Positions 1-8,617 of a stretch of 64,000 nucleotides of DNA are shown here, piece by piece; position 1 is the stretch's first letter, and the number at the start of each line of letters is the position of its first letter. This DNA is from Enterococcus ratti. GTDB lineage: Bacteria > Bacillota > Bacilli > Lactobacillales > Enterococcaceae. The DNA lies in assembly GCF_001886195.1 (NCBI RefSeq), contig NZ_JXLB01000005.1:62001-126000 (forward strand), written 5' to 3'. The notes beneath the pieces are model-generated. The model saw only the letters and a list, made by a program, of their open reading frames with translations, made no database searches and was not told the origin of the DNA. A program made the position numbers and the translations under genes.

Positions 1-867
1 AAATCAAATTCAGAAAGTGGATTCTTCCAAAATACGGGGAATTACGAGTCAATAAAGTAACCGTCCGCATAGCACAGGAAATCACTAATCAATGGGCTAA
101 GGAGACTGATCAATACCGAATTCTACACTCAACTGCCAAACGGGTTTTTGAATATGCAATCAATCTCGGTATTATCACAACAAATCCTCTCTCCACATTA
201 TGATGCCGAAACGAGAGAAAACTATCAAAGAAGAAAAAATAAAAGTCTATACCAAGGATGAGGTAAAGAAACTTTCTGATTACCTTCAATCTAAAACTGA
301 TACTTACCGAAATGAATACGATAAAACCTTGGTACGCTTTCTCTTTTACACTGGTTGCCGAATTGGAGAAGTTTTAGCCCTAAACTGGTCAGACATTGAC
401 TTCGATGAAAAGACCGTTACAATTTGTAAAACCCTCAGTCAGACAAAACACGGCTATAAGATCTCATCCCCTAAAACTGAAACCAGTAACGGAACGATTT
501 CAATTGATGACGTCACTCTTAATTACCTAAAAAAATGGCGAACAAATCAGAAAAAATTTATGTTACACGTTGGTATAACTAATCCTGAAATGGTTTTTTG
601 TGGAATTTATAAGCAAATTGTTACCCATCACGCTACTTACGTTCGCTTACAAACCATTACCGGAAAAGCAGGCGTCCCCTTTCTTGGTAATCATGTCACA
701 CGCCACACCCATGCTAGTCTTCTGCTAGTGCAGGAGCTTCCTTGAAAGATGTACAAGACCGTCTAAGACACGCCTCAATACAAATTACAATGGACACTTA
801 CGGTCACCTGAGTAAAGAAACAAAAGAGCAGACGATTGAAAAATTTGTCCAACATCTTGAAAAATAA
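1..867 (+). pseudogene. phage/ICE-type tyrosine integrase, frameshifted, 5' end outside window
   Basis: The coding sense runs in three frames. Codons from position 3 give a SAM-like core-binding region, ending at a TGA at 201. The catalytic domain is open from 200 to 747. The C-terminus is open from 727 to the TAA at 865-867. One-base deletions near 198-200 and 725-727 would restore a single protein. Catalytic signatures are all visible: the first Arg in TGCRIGEVLAL, the HxxR box in HVTRHTHASLLL, and the nucleophile Tyr in MDTYGHLS. These belong to site-specific recombinases of temperate phages and ICEs. As written the gene should not give active enzyme. It marks the right edge of an element, or its remains, lying left of the window. 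Function is sure at family level; whether the shifts are real or sequencing errors cannot be told here. Confidence 0.88.
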
Positions 868-888
868 AAACACACAAAATCTAAATAA

Positions 889-910
889 TGGCATTCAATT
901 TGGCATTCAA
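889..910. repeat. tandem direct repeat downstream of integrase
   Basis: The motif TGGCATTCAA occurs twice, separated by TT, 22 bases after the integrase stop. Short direct repeats at this place are often integrase arm-type sites or part of an attachment site. That role is inference; no second att copy is in the window. Confidence 0.35.
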
Positions 911-954
911 AAAAATCAAAAAAGAGCAGAATCCTTATCTATCAAGGATTCTGC
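911..954 (-). terminator. rho-independent terminator of the ireB operon
   Basis: An 11-bp perfect stem (926-936 with 944-954, arm GCAGAATCCTT) has a 7-nt loop. On the minus strand it is followed by a T-rich tract (positions 925 down to 911). It ends the leftward ireB-ruvX-DUF1292 operon and also faces the integrase remnant. Confidence 0.85.
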
Positions 955-969
955 CCTATAAAAACTCTA

Positions 970-1278
970 TTATTCTTCTTCAGCCATGAATGTGTTGAAA
1001 ACTTCTTCAATCATATCCCATTCTGCATCCGTTTCAATTTGTTCAAGCTCACCTTCTGTACCATCTTCATTTTCGATATAAGCATAAGCTTGCAGCTCTA
1101 CATCTTCATCTTCTGATACCCCAGCTGGATAAAGTAATACATAGTTGCGACCAAATTCTTCTTGACCATCAACCGTTAGTAAAATCTCGTATAATGTTTC
1201 ATTTCCCTGATCGTCTACTAACGTGATATGTTCATGCCCTTCATGATCGTGATCATGTGTGTGATTATTTTCTGTCAT
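970..1278 (-). CDS. DUF1292 family protein (YrzB-like)
   Basis: The product is a small acidic protein of about 102 residues with a His/Asp-rich N-terminus ([12 protein letters not shown]). The DUF1292 core has the pattern [12 protein letters not shown] followed by a YVLLYP segment. I start it at 1278 rather than 1296 because AGAGGG lies 6 bases before that ATG. It is the last gene of a three-gene leftward operon with ruvX and ireB, a grouping conserved in Firmicutes. The molecular function of the family is not established; the His-rich head could bind metal (inference). Confidence 0.85.
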   Translation of the reverse strand: MTENNHTHDHDHEGHEHITLVDDQGNETLYEILLTVDGQEEFGRNYVLLYPAGVSEDEDVELQAYAYIENEDGTEGELEQIETDAEWDMIEEVFNTFMAEEE

Positions 1279-1301
1279 AAGTTTCCCTCTTTTCATTAAA
1301 A

Positions 1302-1733
1302 TTAAAATAAGTGCTTTCCTGAACCATCTAAATAATTTTGTAAAATCATTACAGCAGCTAATTTATCAATTACTTTTTTTCTCTTTGCTCTTGATATATT
1401 TGCTTGTTCAACTAACATTCGTTCTGCTTGAACAGTTGTCAAACGTTCATCTTGGTATTCAACTGGCAAAGAGAACAGTTCTTTGATTTTTTCTCCATAA
1501 ACCATCGAGCTTTCTGCTCTTGATCCAATTGTATTATTCATATTTTTAGGTAAGCCTATGACAAATCGATCGACCTCATATTGTTCCACCAACTCTTTCA
1601 ACCGATCAAAACCAAACTCTTCAGCTTCTTCATTAATGCGAATAATTTCTACTCCTTGAGCGGTCCAACCAAAAGGATCGCTAACAGCGACACCAACTGT
1701 TTTTGAGCCCACGTCTAAGCCCATTACTCTCAT
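1302..1733 (-). CDS. ruvX: RuvX/YqgF, pre-16S rRNA nuclease / putative Holliday junction resolvase
   Basis: The 143-residue protein has the RNase H-like fold of the YqgF family. It begins [20 protein letters not shown], which carries the first catalytic Asp (D7). The second acidic site is in the [10 protein letters not shown] region and the third in [12 protein letters not shown]. The family is needed for 5' processing of 16S rRNA and was first named as a Holliday junction resolvase. The start overlaps the ireB stop by 4 bases, so translation is probably coupled. The length is usual for the family and nothing looks broken. Confidence 0.95.
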   Translation of the reverse strand: MRVMGLDVGSKTVGVAVSDPFGWTAQGVEIIRINEEAEEFGFDRLKELVEQYEVDRFVIGLPKNMNNTIGSRAESSMVYGEKIKELFSLPVEYQDERLTTVQAERMLVEQANISRAKRKKVIDKLAAVMILQNYLDGSGKHLF

Positions 1734-1996
1734 ATACTTACCCCATGATTCATCAGATAATCTTTTACAATTACCTCCATAATTTCATCGCGTTCGTGAC
1801 GACGAATCAAATTTCTAGCATCACGATAACGAGGAATGTAGGCCGGGTCTCCAGAAAGCAAGTAGCCCACAATCTGATTAATTGGATTGTAACCTTTTTC
1901 TTCCAAAGCCCGATAAACGATCGCTAATGTTTCACTTACTTCTTTTTTACGGCTATCGTCAAAACCAAAACGCACGGTTTCATCTGTAAAACCCAT
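1730..1996 (-). CDS. ireB: IreB family regulatory phosphoprotein
   Basis: The 88-residue protein matches the IreB/YrzL (DUF965) family along its full length, with [10 protein letters not shown] at the start and [20 protein letters not shown] in the middle. In Enterococcus faecalis IreB is phosphorylated on N-terminal Thr residues by the PASTA kinase IreK and acts in cephalosporin tolerance. The Thr residues of the TDET motif (T4, T7) are present here. It is first in the operon with ruvX and the DUF1292 gene. The usual upstream partner alaS is not next to it here. Confidence 0.95.
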   Translation of the reverse strand: MGFTDETVRFGFDDSRKKEVSETLAIVYRALEEKGYNPINQIVGYLLSGDPAYIPRYRDARNLIRRHERDEIMEVIVKDYLMNHGVSI

Positions 1997-2260
1997 GATT
2001 CTACACCTCTTTCCCGCAAGGTAGTTTATTTACCTTTTCTTCTTTCATTTTACTTGAATTAATATAAAACTACAAACAAATCTTAAAAAACTTCCACATA
2101 AATTAAAAAACTCTTTTTATTACTTTAACATACCTGCCAGCCATCTTTCATTTATTTAAATACCTTTTGCCTAAATTATACGCTATATTTAAATAAATAT
2201 AACCTTTTTTATCATTCTTCAAAAAATTAACGTTTTTTTCGTATACGTTTCTTTATCCCA

Positions 2261-2977
2261 CTATTTTTTTGTTGCTTGGCCTGTTTCATAGTTAATTTTA
2301 TACCCATCTTGCACATTATATATAAAAACATTCAATTTTATTTGCTTGTCTTCCACACTTTCAGCTTCTAATTGAACACCTCTAGCTACTAATTCATTTC
2401 CTTTAAAATAAGGGGACACACGATAGCGCACATGATGATTGGTTTTTTTTATATAATTTGCAAGATCATTTTCATGCGTTAACATATACGGTGCATTCAA
2501 TGAACGAGTACCTGTCATTAAATTTTTAATGTTATTATTCTGTCCAGTCAATTGATAACCAATGAGATGACTGCGATTATACAACCATTGTCCGTCACTT
2601 AATTTTTTTTGTTTCCAGCCAGTTGGATCAATATAAAGTGCTTCGCGTTTTTCTTTTGGAAATAACTCTTTTCCTAGCATTGCATTAGCCGTCCCCACCC
2701 GATTCAATCGATCAATATTTGAATAGCTTTGCCAGCTTCCTTTAGCTAAACTCAAATCTCTTTCAGAAAAATTCGGCTCATTATGATTGATCACAATTTC
2801 TTGATGCTCGCCATCGTATTCTGGTATGTCTGCAACTTTTGAAACTTGAGGAGTTGAATCAAACATCTCCGTTATTTGTTGAACAAGATCAATATTTTTA
2901 TGTGTTGAAAGTCCCAGTACTCCAGCAATCACTGCAACAACTACGCCAATCATCACCTTCATTGATTTTTTCTGCAT
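2261..2977 (-). CDS. membrane-anchored or secreted DNA/RNA non-specific endonuclease (EndA/NucA type)
   Basis: The protein has 238 residues. An N-terminal hydrophobic segment (about residues 8-24, VMIGVVVAVIAGVLGLS) acts as signal or anchor. The nuclease domain follows and includes the beta-beta-alpha metal motif NRSHLIGYQL, where His is the general base and the downstream NNNIKNLMTG Asn residues position the metal. This matches streptococcal and enterococcal DNA-entry type or extracellular DNases. It is a single gene with AT-rich flanks. Likely roles are extracellular DNA breakdown, nutrient salvage or DNA uptake; the sequence alone does not decide between them. Confidence 0.88.
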   Translation of the reverse strand: MQKKSMKVMIGVVVAVIAGVLGLSTHKNIDLVQQITEMFDSTPQVSKVADIPEYDGEHQEIVINHNEPNFSERDLSLAKGSWQSYSNIDRLNRVGTANAMLGKELFPKEKREALYIDPTGWKQKKLSDGQWLYNRSHLIGYQLTGQNNNIKNLMTGTRSLNAPYMLTHENDLANYIKKTNHHVRYRVSPYFKGNELVARGVQLEAESVEDKQIKLNVFIYNVQDGYKINYETGQATKK

Positions 2978-3249
2978 CTCTTTACTCCTTTTCTAAACAA
3001 CTATTCTAAACTTTAACATACGGTCCCCTTTTTTTAAATAATTAAAATTATTTTATTAATATTTTCAAGAAATAAGCCTTCTCTAACTATCATACGTACG
3101 AAAATAAAGAAAAAGTCAACAGAGTGAATCATTTTTATTGATTGTAAAAAAGAAAGAACTTAATAGAAAAAGAGACAGTACCAACCAGCAATTTTACATG
3201 ATTGGTGCCATCTCGTCTTTGAACAATGGATTTTTAAGTTATTGCAACA

Positions 3250-3320
3250 AGCGGGTGACGGGAATCGAACCCGCGACATCAGCTTGGGAAGCTGGGATTT
3301 TACCACTAAACTACACCCGC
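3250..3320 (-). tRNA. tRNA-Gly (anticodon CCC)
   Basis: A 71-nt cloverleaf is readable on the minus strand. The acceptor stem is GCGGGTG/CACCCGC, the D-arm starts GTTTAGTGGTA, and the T-loop is TTCGATT. The anticodon loop TTCCCAA gives CCC, decoding GGG. The anticodon stem has a C27-A43 mismatch at its base. CCA is not encoded. It stands alone, not in a tRNA cluster. Confidence 0.92.
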
Positions 3321-3439
3321 ATCCTATAAAAAAGAGTATACCCCTTTTTCTTTTGCATCTCAAGTTTTTATTTCATTCTCTTTTCCAAGATGATTTGTAG
3401 TAAAATAAAAACAAGAAATAAACTATTGGAGAAGATGAT

Positions 3440-4192
3440 ATGTCAGAGAAAGATTTGAATTTGTTACTAGACACTTGTTTACTAGCTGGAAAAATTATGA
3501 TGGAAAGTAACGCCGAAATGTATCGAGTAGAAGATACAATGAGTCGTATCGCGCTTGCTTCTGGTAATTATCGTTTAGTAAGTTACGTCACTCAAACAGG
3601 ATTATTCATTGGAATCGATCGTACTTCAACGATTCGCATGGAACAAATCACCAATCGTTCCATTAATCTAGAAAAAGTAGTCAATGTTAACAATCTTTCT
3701 AGAAAATACGTAGCTGGTAACTTGACCTTAAAGGAACTCTATTCTGCACTACAAGTTATTGAAAAAGACCGCTCTTTTTTCCCCATGTGGCTTCAAATTT
3801 TAAGTGCTGCTGTTATTAGCGGAACCATCATGGTTTTATTTGGTGGGGAGGTTCATGACATTCCAACGACTCTCGTAATCGGCGGTATCGGATATACAAT
3901 TTATCTTTATGGCTTAAAATTTTTCCGCATTAAGTTTTTGTCTGAGTTTCTCTCTTCTTTATTGATTGGTCTAACTGCCATCCTTAGCGTACGTGTTGGA
4001 CTTGGAATCAACCAAGATTTAATTATCATTGGATGCGTCATGCCACTTGTTCCCGGTGTTCAAATCACAAATGCCATCCGGGATTTACTAGCTGGTCATT
4101 ATGTTTCAGGTGTTTCTCGTGCCACAGAAGCCACGATGACTTCAGCCATGATTGGTTTTGCCATCGCTTTTATCTTTCAACTATTTTATTAG
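3440..4192 (+). CDS. threonine/serine exporter family protein, ThrE N-terminal half (DUF1212)
   Basis: The 250-residue membrane protein has a cytosolic N-terminal domain (about 1-110, with the family sequence ESNAEMYRVEDTMSRIA) followed by about five membrane segments. Together with the next gene it forms a split ThrE-type exporter. In Corynebacterium the two halves are one polypeptide that exports threonine and serine. The start follows GGAGAAG. The gap to the partner gene is 15 bases, so they form an operon. The substrate here is inferred from the family. Confidence 0.9.
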   Translation: MSEKDLNLLLDTCLLAGKIMMESNAEMYRVEDTMSRIALASGNYRLVSYVTQTGLFIGIDRTSTIRMEQITNRSINLEKVVNVNNLSRKYVAGNLTLKELYSALQVIEKDRSFFPMWLQILSAAVISGTIMVLFGGEVHDIPTTLVIGGIGYTIYLYGLKFFRIKFLSEFLSSLLIGLTAILSVRVGLGINQDLIIIGCVMPLVPGVQITNAIRDLLAGHYVSGVSRATEATMTSAMIGFAIAFIFQLFY

Positions 4193-4207
4193 AAGGGAGC
4201 CAGCATT

Positions 4208-4684
4208 ATGGGAAATTTAATTATTCAATTTTCTTTTAGTTTTTTAGCCACAGCTGCTTTTGCAATTATCACAAATGTTCCTAGGCGTTCCTTAGTTTGG
4301 TGTGGCTTTTCCGGTGCTTTTGGGTGGATGATCTATTGGATTTGTGTTAAATTTGGAGGCAGTCCAGCATTTGGTTCCTTACTTGGATCATTAGGCGTAG
4401 CTTTTATCAGTGATATTTTCTCTAAACGTTTAAAAATGCCTGTAACTATTTTTAACATCCCCGGAATGGTTCCTTTAGTTCCTGGTGGTTTAGCCTATCA
4501 AGCAGTTAGAAACCTCGTAATCGGTTCTTATCAAGATGCAGCAAGCTATGCAGTTCAAGTGATCATGATTGCAGGAGCAATTGCTTTAGGTCTTGTTTTA
4601 TCTGAAGTCTTCAATCATAACATTCGTAATTTCAAAGTTAAAAGAGAAACGATTTTATCAAAAAGAAAAAAAAGAACCAAGTAA
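4208..4684 (+). CDS. threonine/serine exporter family protein, ThrE C-terminal half (DUF3815)
   Basis: The 158-residue protein is almost entirely membrane helices, with the conserved NIPGMVPLVPGGLAYQ loop of the DUF3815/ThrE_2 family and a basic tail (KRKKRTK). It is the second subunit of the split exporter and lies 15 bases after the DUF1212 gene, preceded by AGAAGGGAGC. A hairpin follows at 4751-4778. Confidence 0.9.
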   Translation: MGNLIIQFSFSFLATAAFAIITNVPRRSLVWCGFSGAFGWMIYWICVKFGGSPAFGSLLGSLGVAFISDIFSKRLKMPVTIFNIPGMVPLVPGGLAYQAVRNLVIGSYQDAASYAVQVIMIAGAIALGLVLSEVFNHNIRNFKVKRETILSKRKKRTK

Positions 4685-4750
4685 ATAGAACAACTATCAC
4701 TTGTAATCTTTTTTACTCTCGTAAAAATATAGGTAAACGATTCTATTTAA

Positions 4751-4778
4751 AGACTGGAATCTCAATAGATTCCAGTCT
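4751..4778. terminator. bidirectional hairpin between the exporter and the YcgQ-like gene
   Basis: A perfect 11-bp stem AGACTGGAATC/GATTCCAGTCT closes a 6-nt loop between two convergent genes. Neither side has a strong T-run, so efficiency is uncertain. Confidence 0.6.
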
Positions 4779-4867
4779 GATCAAGTTATACACTAACGTT
4801 AACTATTAAATTAAGGCTGTTTGTTTAGGCAACAGCAAAAGCGTTGTGTCCGAATTGCTTTATTGCT

Positions 4868-5716
4868 TTAAAAAGATCGATAAACATATTGATTTTTCGG
4901 TGCCTCTACTTTCATGGCTTGACTGACTTCAACAGAGGGAATTTCCCGTTTAAAGGGTTCATAATAATCAGATTGAATTGTTCCTTCTACTTGATACCAT
5001 TCATCATTTTTAGCAGCAGTGCCATTAGGAAAATGAGTAAACAAACCGAAAACTCCTGAGTCGGCTACACAGTGAATGATCCCAAATCGAAATAAAAACA
5101 CTTCCTCTTTTCCCCCATTTGATGCCTGATAAACAAATCCTTTATAAGAAATCTTTTTACCAATAAATTCACTTGGATAATTATAAATCAATTCCATGGC
5201 TTCTAAATAATTTTCGTCAGTAACCTTAATCCGTTCTTCGTTTCTGTACTTTTCTTTTAATTGGTTCATCTGATCCAAATAATCAGATTTATTGAAATAA
5301 ATACTCGTATCCGGTTTTAAATACTGTGTCTGCATCTCTGGATCTCCTACTGATTCTTTACTGACTGGAAAATTAAATCCTTTTGCTTCCACTATTGTTG
5401 TATCTAAACTAACCGTTGGAAAAAGAGTCCCAATGATTACTGGCAAAGTCAATAAAAGAGAAGCAATTACACGTTGGAATGGTGTAGATACCCCATGATC
5501 ATGAAAATGATGCAAATTTGTGTGTTGCTCTTTTCTTTCAGTTGAATCCCTTTTGACCCAAATATATAATTGAATTAGTGCAAATAATGCCGATAAAATC
5601 ATCGAAAGAATGGCTAAGTAACGATAGTGGACGTTGATATACTGATCCAGTTTACCGGATACTTGCAAGTACATCATTAATTCAAAATAACCCGCTAATA
5701 TCAAAAAACGTATCAT
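4868..5716 (-). CDS. YcgQ/TIGR03943 family membrane protein
   Basis: The 282-residue protein has hydrophobic segments near residues 1-20, 30-52 and 82-104, separated by a His-rich loop (HTNLHHFHDHG). A large C-terminal domain follows, ending VEAPKNQYVYRSF. The architecture matches the TIGR03943/YcgQ family, which is always next to a UPF0718 permease. That permease gene lies 9 bases upstream here. The function is unknown; the His-rich loops in both partners suggest a metal or redox role (inference). The start follows TAGGAGG. Confidence 0.8.
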   Translation of the reverse strand: MIRFLILAGYFELMMYLQVSGKLDQYINVHYRYLAILSMILSALFALIQLYIWVKRDSTERKEQHTNLHHFHDHGVSTPFQRVIASLLLTLPVIIGTLFPTVSLDTTIVEAKGFNFPVSKESVGDPEMQTQYLKPDTSIYFNKSDYLDQMNQLKEKYRNEERIKVTDENYLEAMELIYNYPSEFIGKKISYKGFVYQASNGGKEEVFLFRFGIIHCVADSGVFGLFTHFPNGTAAKNDEWYQVEGTIQSDYYEPFKREIPSVEVSQAMKVEAPKNQYVYRSF

Positions 5717-5725
5717 TTTTTCCTC

Positions 5726-6655
5726 CTAGATGAATAATGTAAAACCCATCACGCTGATCGCAATCAAACCAATGAGAGATAGGATAAAACGACCATGGAA
5801 ATAGCGTTTCATCATCAAAAGATTTTTGATATCAACCATCGGACCAAATACTAAAAATGCCACGATTGGCGCTGTTCCAAATAAACTAAGTAATGAAGAG
5901 CCAATAAAAGCATCTGCTTCAGAACATAAAGACATGGTAAAAGCCAGAAATAGCATAATAACAATCGCTAAAAGCTTCGTTGATCCTAAGGTTAACATCG
6001 CTCTTGTTGGTAAGTAAGTTTGCATGCTTGCTGCAATCAGTCCGCCAATAATTAAATATCGGCCAGTATCAAAAAATTCATCAATTGAATGGCTTAAAAT
6101 ATGACCGACTTGATGTCCAAATTTGGTTAATTGGCTTCTCTTTTTATTAGGTTGGCTTTCTTTATGATGTTTCTGATCCAAAACGGTTACGTGTTGATTG
6201 ATTTTTTCTTTTAGTACAGTTTCTTTTCTAAAATAGGCTAACCAAATACCAATAATTAAAGCCACAATAAAACTTCCTAACATCCGCCAGACCGCCATTT
6301 CCCAAGAATTTCCAAAAGCAATAAAAGTAGAAAAAATAACAATAGGGTTAATGATCGGGGCTGTTAACATAAACGCAAAAGCAGTAGCCACAGGCACTTC
6401 TTTTTTTACAAACTGATGCACAATGGGAACAATCCCACACTCGCAAGAAGGAAAGAAAAAACCTAAAAGCGATCCTATTAAAATAGAGAAAAGACGATTT
6501 TTAGGTAGACATCGTCTGACCCTTTCTGGCGTTAAAAAAACTTGAAGTGCCCCAGAGATGAGACAGCCTAATAAAACAAATGGTAATGCTTCAATGACGA
6601 TGGATAAAAAAATCGTACACATTTGCAAAACCGAATTTGGTAAAAAAGAAAACAT
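5726..6655 (-). CDS. UPF0718/YcgR family permease
   Basis: The membrane protein of about 309 residues has a two-fold arrangement of DUF318 permease helices. The conserved motif SCECGIVPIVHQF follows the first helices and the second half carries SLCSEADAFIGSS. A central hydrophilic, His-containing linker (QHVTVLDQKHHKE) separates the halves. I start it at 6655, since AAGGAG lies 7 bases before that ATG; the upstream ATG at 6685 would place the RBS inside the gene. It is co-transcribed with the YcgQ-like gene. Confidence 0.85.
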   Translation of the reverse strand: MFSFLPNSVLQMCTIFLSIVIEALPFVLLGCLISGALQVFLTPERVRRCLPKNRLFSILIGSLLGFFFPSCECGIVPIVHQFVKKEVPVATAFAFMLTAPIINPIVIFSTFIAFGNSWEMAVWRMLGSFIVALIIGIWLAYFRKETVLKEKINQHVTVLDQKHHKESQPNKKRSQLTKFGHQVGHILSHSIDEFFDTGRYLIIGGLIAASMQTYLPTRAMLTLGSTKLLAIVIMLFLAFTMSLCSEADAFIGSSLLSLFGTAPIVAFLVFGPMVDIKNLLMMKRYFHGRFILSLIGLIAISVMGFTLFI

Positions 6656-6776
6656 ACTTTCTCTCCTTACTTTAAGGTTTGCCAAAATAATATACGCTTT
6701 TCAATAAAAAAAACAAGGGGTGTTTCTTTACTTTATATAACTCTTATTGTTTCTCTTATAACTAAAAGCAAATTTA

Positions 6777-6812
6777 TTGACATATTTTTTATTTCTGATT
6801 AAATATAATCAG
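6777..6812. promoter_or_regulatory. palindromic operator-like site in the ycgR-trx divergent region
   Basis: A perfect -35 box TTGACA (6777-6782) is followed by the inverted repeat CTGATTA-AATA-TAATCAG (6795-6812), which covers the place of the -10 box for the rightward thioredoxin gene. Such a placement suits a repressor. The regulator is not identified. Confidence 0.5.
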
Positions 6813-6886
6813 TATTTTTGCCACAGCTCCTTTAAAAAATAATCTCTTTAATGACTAGATTACTATTGCTAGAAAGGAATATTCTT

Positions 6887-7207
6887 ATGAAAAAAACAAG
6901 TAATTTATCTGAAGTCCAAGCAGCACTTTCACAAGAAGAAACCGTAGCTGTTTATTTCTCTATGCCCAATTGTCCAGTGTGTCATACTATTCGCCCACGT
7001 TTGGAAGAATTGCTCAGTCATTATTCATTTCCTTGTTTTCACTTAAATGCTGTTGAAACTCCTAAAGTTGCCAGCATCTTTCAAGTATTAACTGTACCTG
7101 TTATTTTAATTTATCATCACCACAAAGAAATCCAACGACAAGCGTGTTTTATTGATTTTCATCGCTTAAACCATTTATTGAAACAGCTGCATACGGCAGA
7201 TGCATAA
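6887..7207 (+). CDS. thioredoxin-like protein
   Basis: The 106-residue protein has a thioredoxin fold with the redox pair in MPNCPVCHTIRPRLEELL (a CPVC motif) and the cis-Pro loop TVPVILIY. There is no signal peptide, so it acts in the cytosol. I prefer the start at 6887 (MKKTSNLSE) because AAAGGA is 8-9 bases upstream. It is divergent from the YcgR/YcgQ pair and may share its control through the palindrome at 6795-6812. Confidence 0.85.
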   Translation: MKKTSNLSEVQAALSQEETVAVYFSMPNCPVCHTIRPRLEELLSHYSFPCFHLNAVETPKVASIFQVLTVPVILIYHHHKEIQRQACFIDFHRLNHLLKQLHTADA

Positions 7208-7281
7208 TGAATGATAAAGAAAGATTAAAAGTAGATGATGACGAAGAAAATAAAAGAGAAAATCAGACAACTGTTGCTTGA
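7207..7281 (+). CDS. possible 24-residue acidic peptide overlapping the thioredoxin stop
   Basis: An ATG overlaps the thioredoxin TAA (TAATG) and opens 24 codons (MNDKERLKVDDDEEN, ending TTVA). Its 3' end runs into the terminator stem. The overlap would allow translational coupling, but there is no independent RBS and the peptide has no known family. It may be chance. Confidence 0.25.
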   Translation: MNDKERLKVDDDEENKRENQTTVA

Positions 7282-7292
7282 TTTTCTCTTTT
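7252..7292. terminator. bidirectional terminator between thioredoxin gene and rsmI
   Basis: A 14-bp stem AAAAGAGAAAATCA/TGATTTTCTCTTTT with a 13-nt loop gives a T-rich 3' arm on both strands, suiting the two convergent genes. Confidence 0.85.
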
Positions 7293-7299
7293 TTGTTCT

Positions 7300-8166
7300 T
7301 TAATCTAAATCATGAAACTGACGATATACTTCTTGTTTTTTCAAACTATTTTTCACTGCTACTGCTTTGATTGCTTCATTGGTTTTTTGGCCTTTTGCAA
7401 TGAGTTGCTCTACTTGTTCTTTTAAAGAGTCAGTATTCACGTTTTTTTCTTCCTGAGGACCAGTACGTCCTTCGATTAAAAGACAGCACTCTCCTTTAAT
7501 CGAATGATTTTCACTATGGGAAAGTAAATCTTTAATCGTACCACGCAAGTATTCTTCATGAATTTTTGTTAATTCTCGGCATAAAACAGCTTGTCGATTA
7601 CCTAAAATAGTTAACATATTTTTTAATGTCCTACTGATTCGATAAGGTGATTCATAAAAAATTAGCGTAGCTGTTTGCTCTTTTAAATCATTCAATACGG
7701 TTTCTTGCTCTTTTTTCTTTCTTCCTAAAAAGCCATAAAACAAAAATGGTTGAGGGGATAAACCAGAAGCAATCAGTGCCGTTATCCCAGCAGTAGCCCC
7801 CGGTAAAGAAACAACAGGAATTCTTTCTTTGATACAAGCCATCACCAATTCATGACCGGGATCACTGATGGAAGGCATGCCAGCGTCACTTACTTGAGCA
7901 ATGGAAAGACCTTTTTTTAATTCTTCAAGTAGTTGAGGAATTCTTTCTTGGTAATTATGTTCATGTAAGCTTCTTTGTGGTGTATGAATCTCAAAATGAT
8001 TTAATAATTTTTGCGTATTTCGCGTATCTTCACTTGCAATCAACGAGACTTCTTGTAAAATACGAACACTTCGATAAGTCATATCTTCCAAATTTCCTAT
8101 AGGCGTAGGAACTAAATAAAGCGTACCTGTAATATGAATTTCTTTAAAGCTTTTTTGATTAAACAT
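7300..8166 (-). CDS. rsmI: 16S rRNA 2'-O-ribose methyltransferase RsmI
   Basis: The 288-residue SAM-dependent methylase modifies C1402 of 16S rRNA. It carries the tetrapyrrole-methylase-like motifs LYLVPTPIGNLEDMTYR near the start, SEDTRNTQKLLNHF, and VSDAGMPSISDPG. A short N-terminal extension (MFNQKSFKEIHIT) precedes the usual start of the family. It belongs to the leftward replication block after yabA, but a hairpin at 8207-8244 separates them. The start follows AGGAG by 7 bases. Confidence 0.96.
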   Translation of the reverse strand: MFNQKSFKEIHITGTLYLVPTPIGNLEDMTYRSVRILQEVSLIASEDTRNTQKLLNHFEIHTPQRSLHEHNYQERIPQLLEELKKGLSIAQVSDAGMPSISDPGHELVMACIKERIPVVSLPGATAGITALIASGLSPQPFLFYGFLGRKKKEQETVLNDLKEQTATLIFYESPYRISRTLKNMLTILGNRQAVLCRELTKIHEEYLRGTIKDLLSHSENHSIKGECCLLIEGRTGPQEEKNVNTDSLKEQVEQLIAKGQKTNEAIKAVAVKNSLKKQEVYRQFHDLD

Positions 8167-8206
8167 TTTTCAACTCCTAAATTTTAAAGAGGTTGGGAAA
8201 AGCAAT

Positions 8207-8244
8207 AAAACTATCAAAACCACTTGTTTTGTTTTGATAGTTTT
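8207..8244 (-). terminator. terminator after yabA
   Basis: A perfect 14-bp stem AAAACTATCAAAAC/GTTTTGATAGTTTT with a 10-nt loop. It lies between yabA and rsmI on the leftward strand, so rsmI is probably also served by read-through or its own promoter. Confidence 0.8.
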
Positions 8245-8269
8245 TATCTGAATGTTGCCATGCTGCGGA

Positions 8270-8617
8270 TCACCGACTACTTTCTCGGTAGATGACTTCT
8301 AAGCAAAAGGCACAGGGCTCATCATTTTCACGTCTTGAACCATAGAGATCATAACAGACATGAAAGCCTTCTTCATAAATTTTTTCTAAGTTCATACGTG
8401 ACTTTGAAAGCTCCTGTTTGGCATTACCGGCAGGCGTTTGTACGGCTTGATTGAGTTCGCGTAAATGATCTCTTAAACGTTGATTTTCCATCTCTAATGT
8501 GGTGTTTTTTTTAACGATCTCATGTAATGCTTGCTTCATTTCTACTAATTCAGTTAATGTATTTCTTAGTTCTGATTCTAATTGGTTTAAGCCGTCATAT
8601 AATGATCTCTTATCCAT
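8270..8617 (-). CDS. yabA: replication initiation control protein YabA
   Basis: The 115-residue protein has an N-terminal leucine-zipper-like coiled coil (about 1-60) and a C-terminal zinc site with His and Cys residues in HVCYDLYGSRRENDEPCAFC. YabA binds DnaA and DnaN and limits re-initiation in Bacillus. It overlaps ricT by 8 bases, as in the conserved holB-ricT-yabA-rsmI order. Confidence 0.95.
   Translation of the reverse strand: MDKRSLYDGLNQLESELRNTLTELVEMKQALHEIVKKNTTLEMENQRLRDHLRELNQAVQTPAGNAKQELSKSRMNLEKIYEEGFHVCYDLYGSRRENDEPCAFCLEVIYRESSR

Noticed and set aside
3138..3363. Open frames on both strands around 3138-3363
   Set aside because: They overlap the tRNA-Gly gene; the protein readings are by-products of the tRNA sequence.
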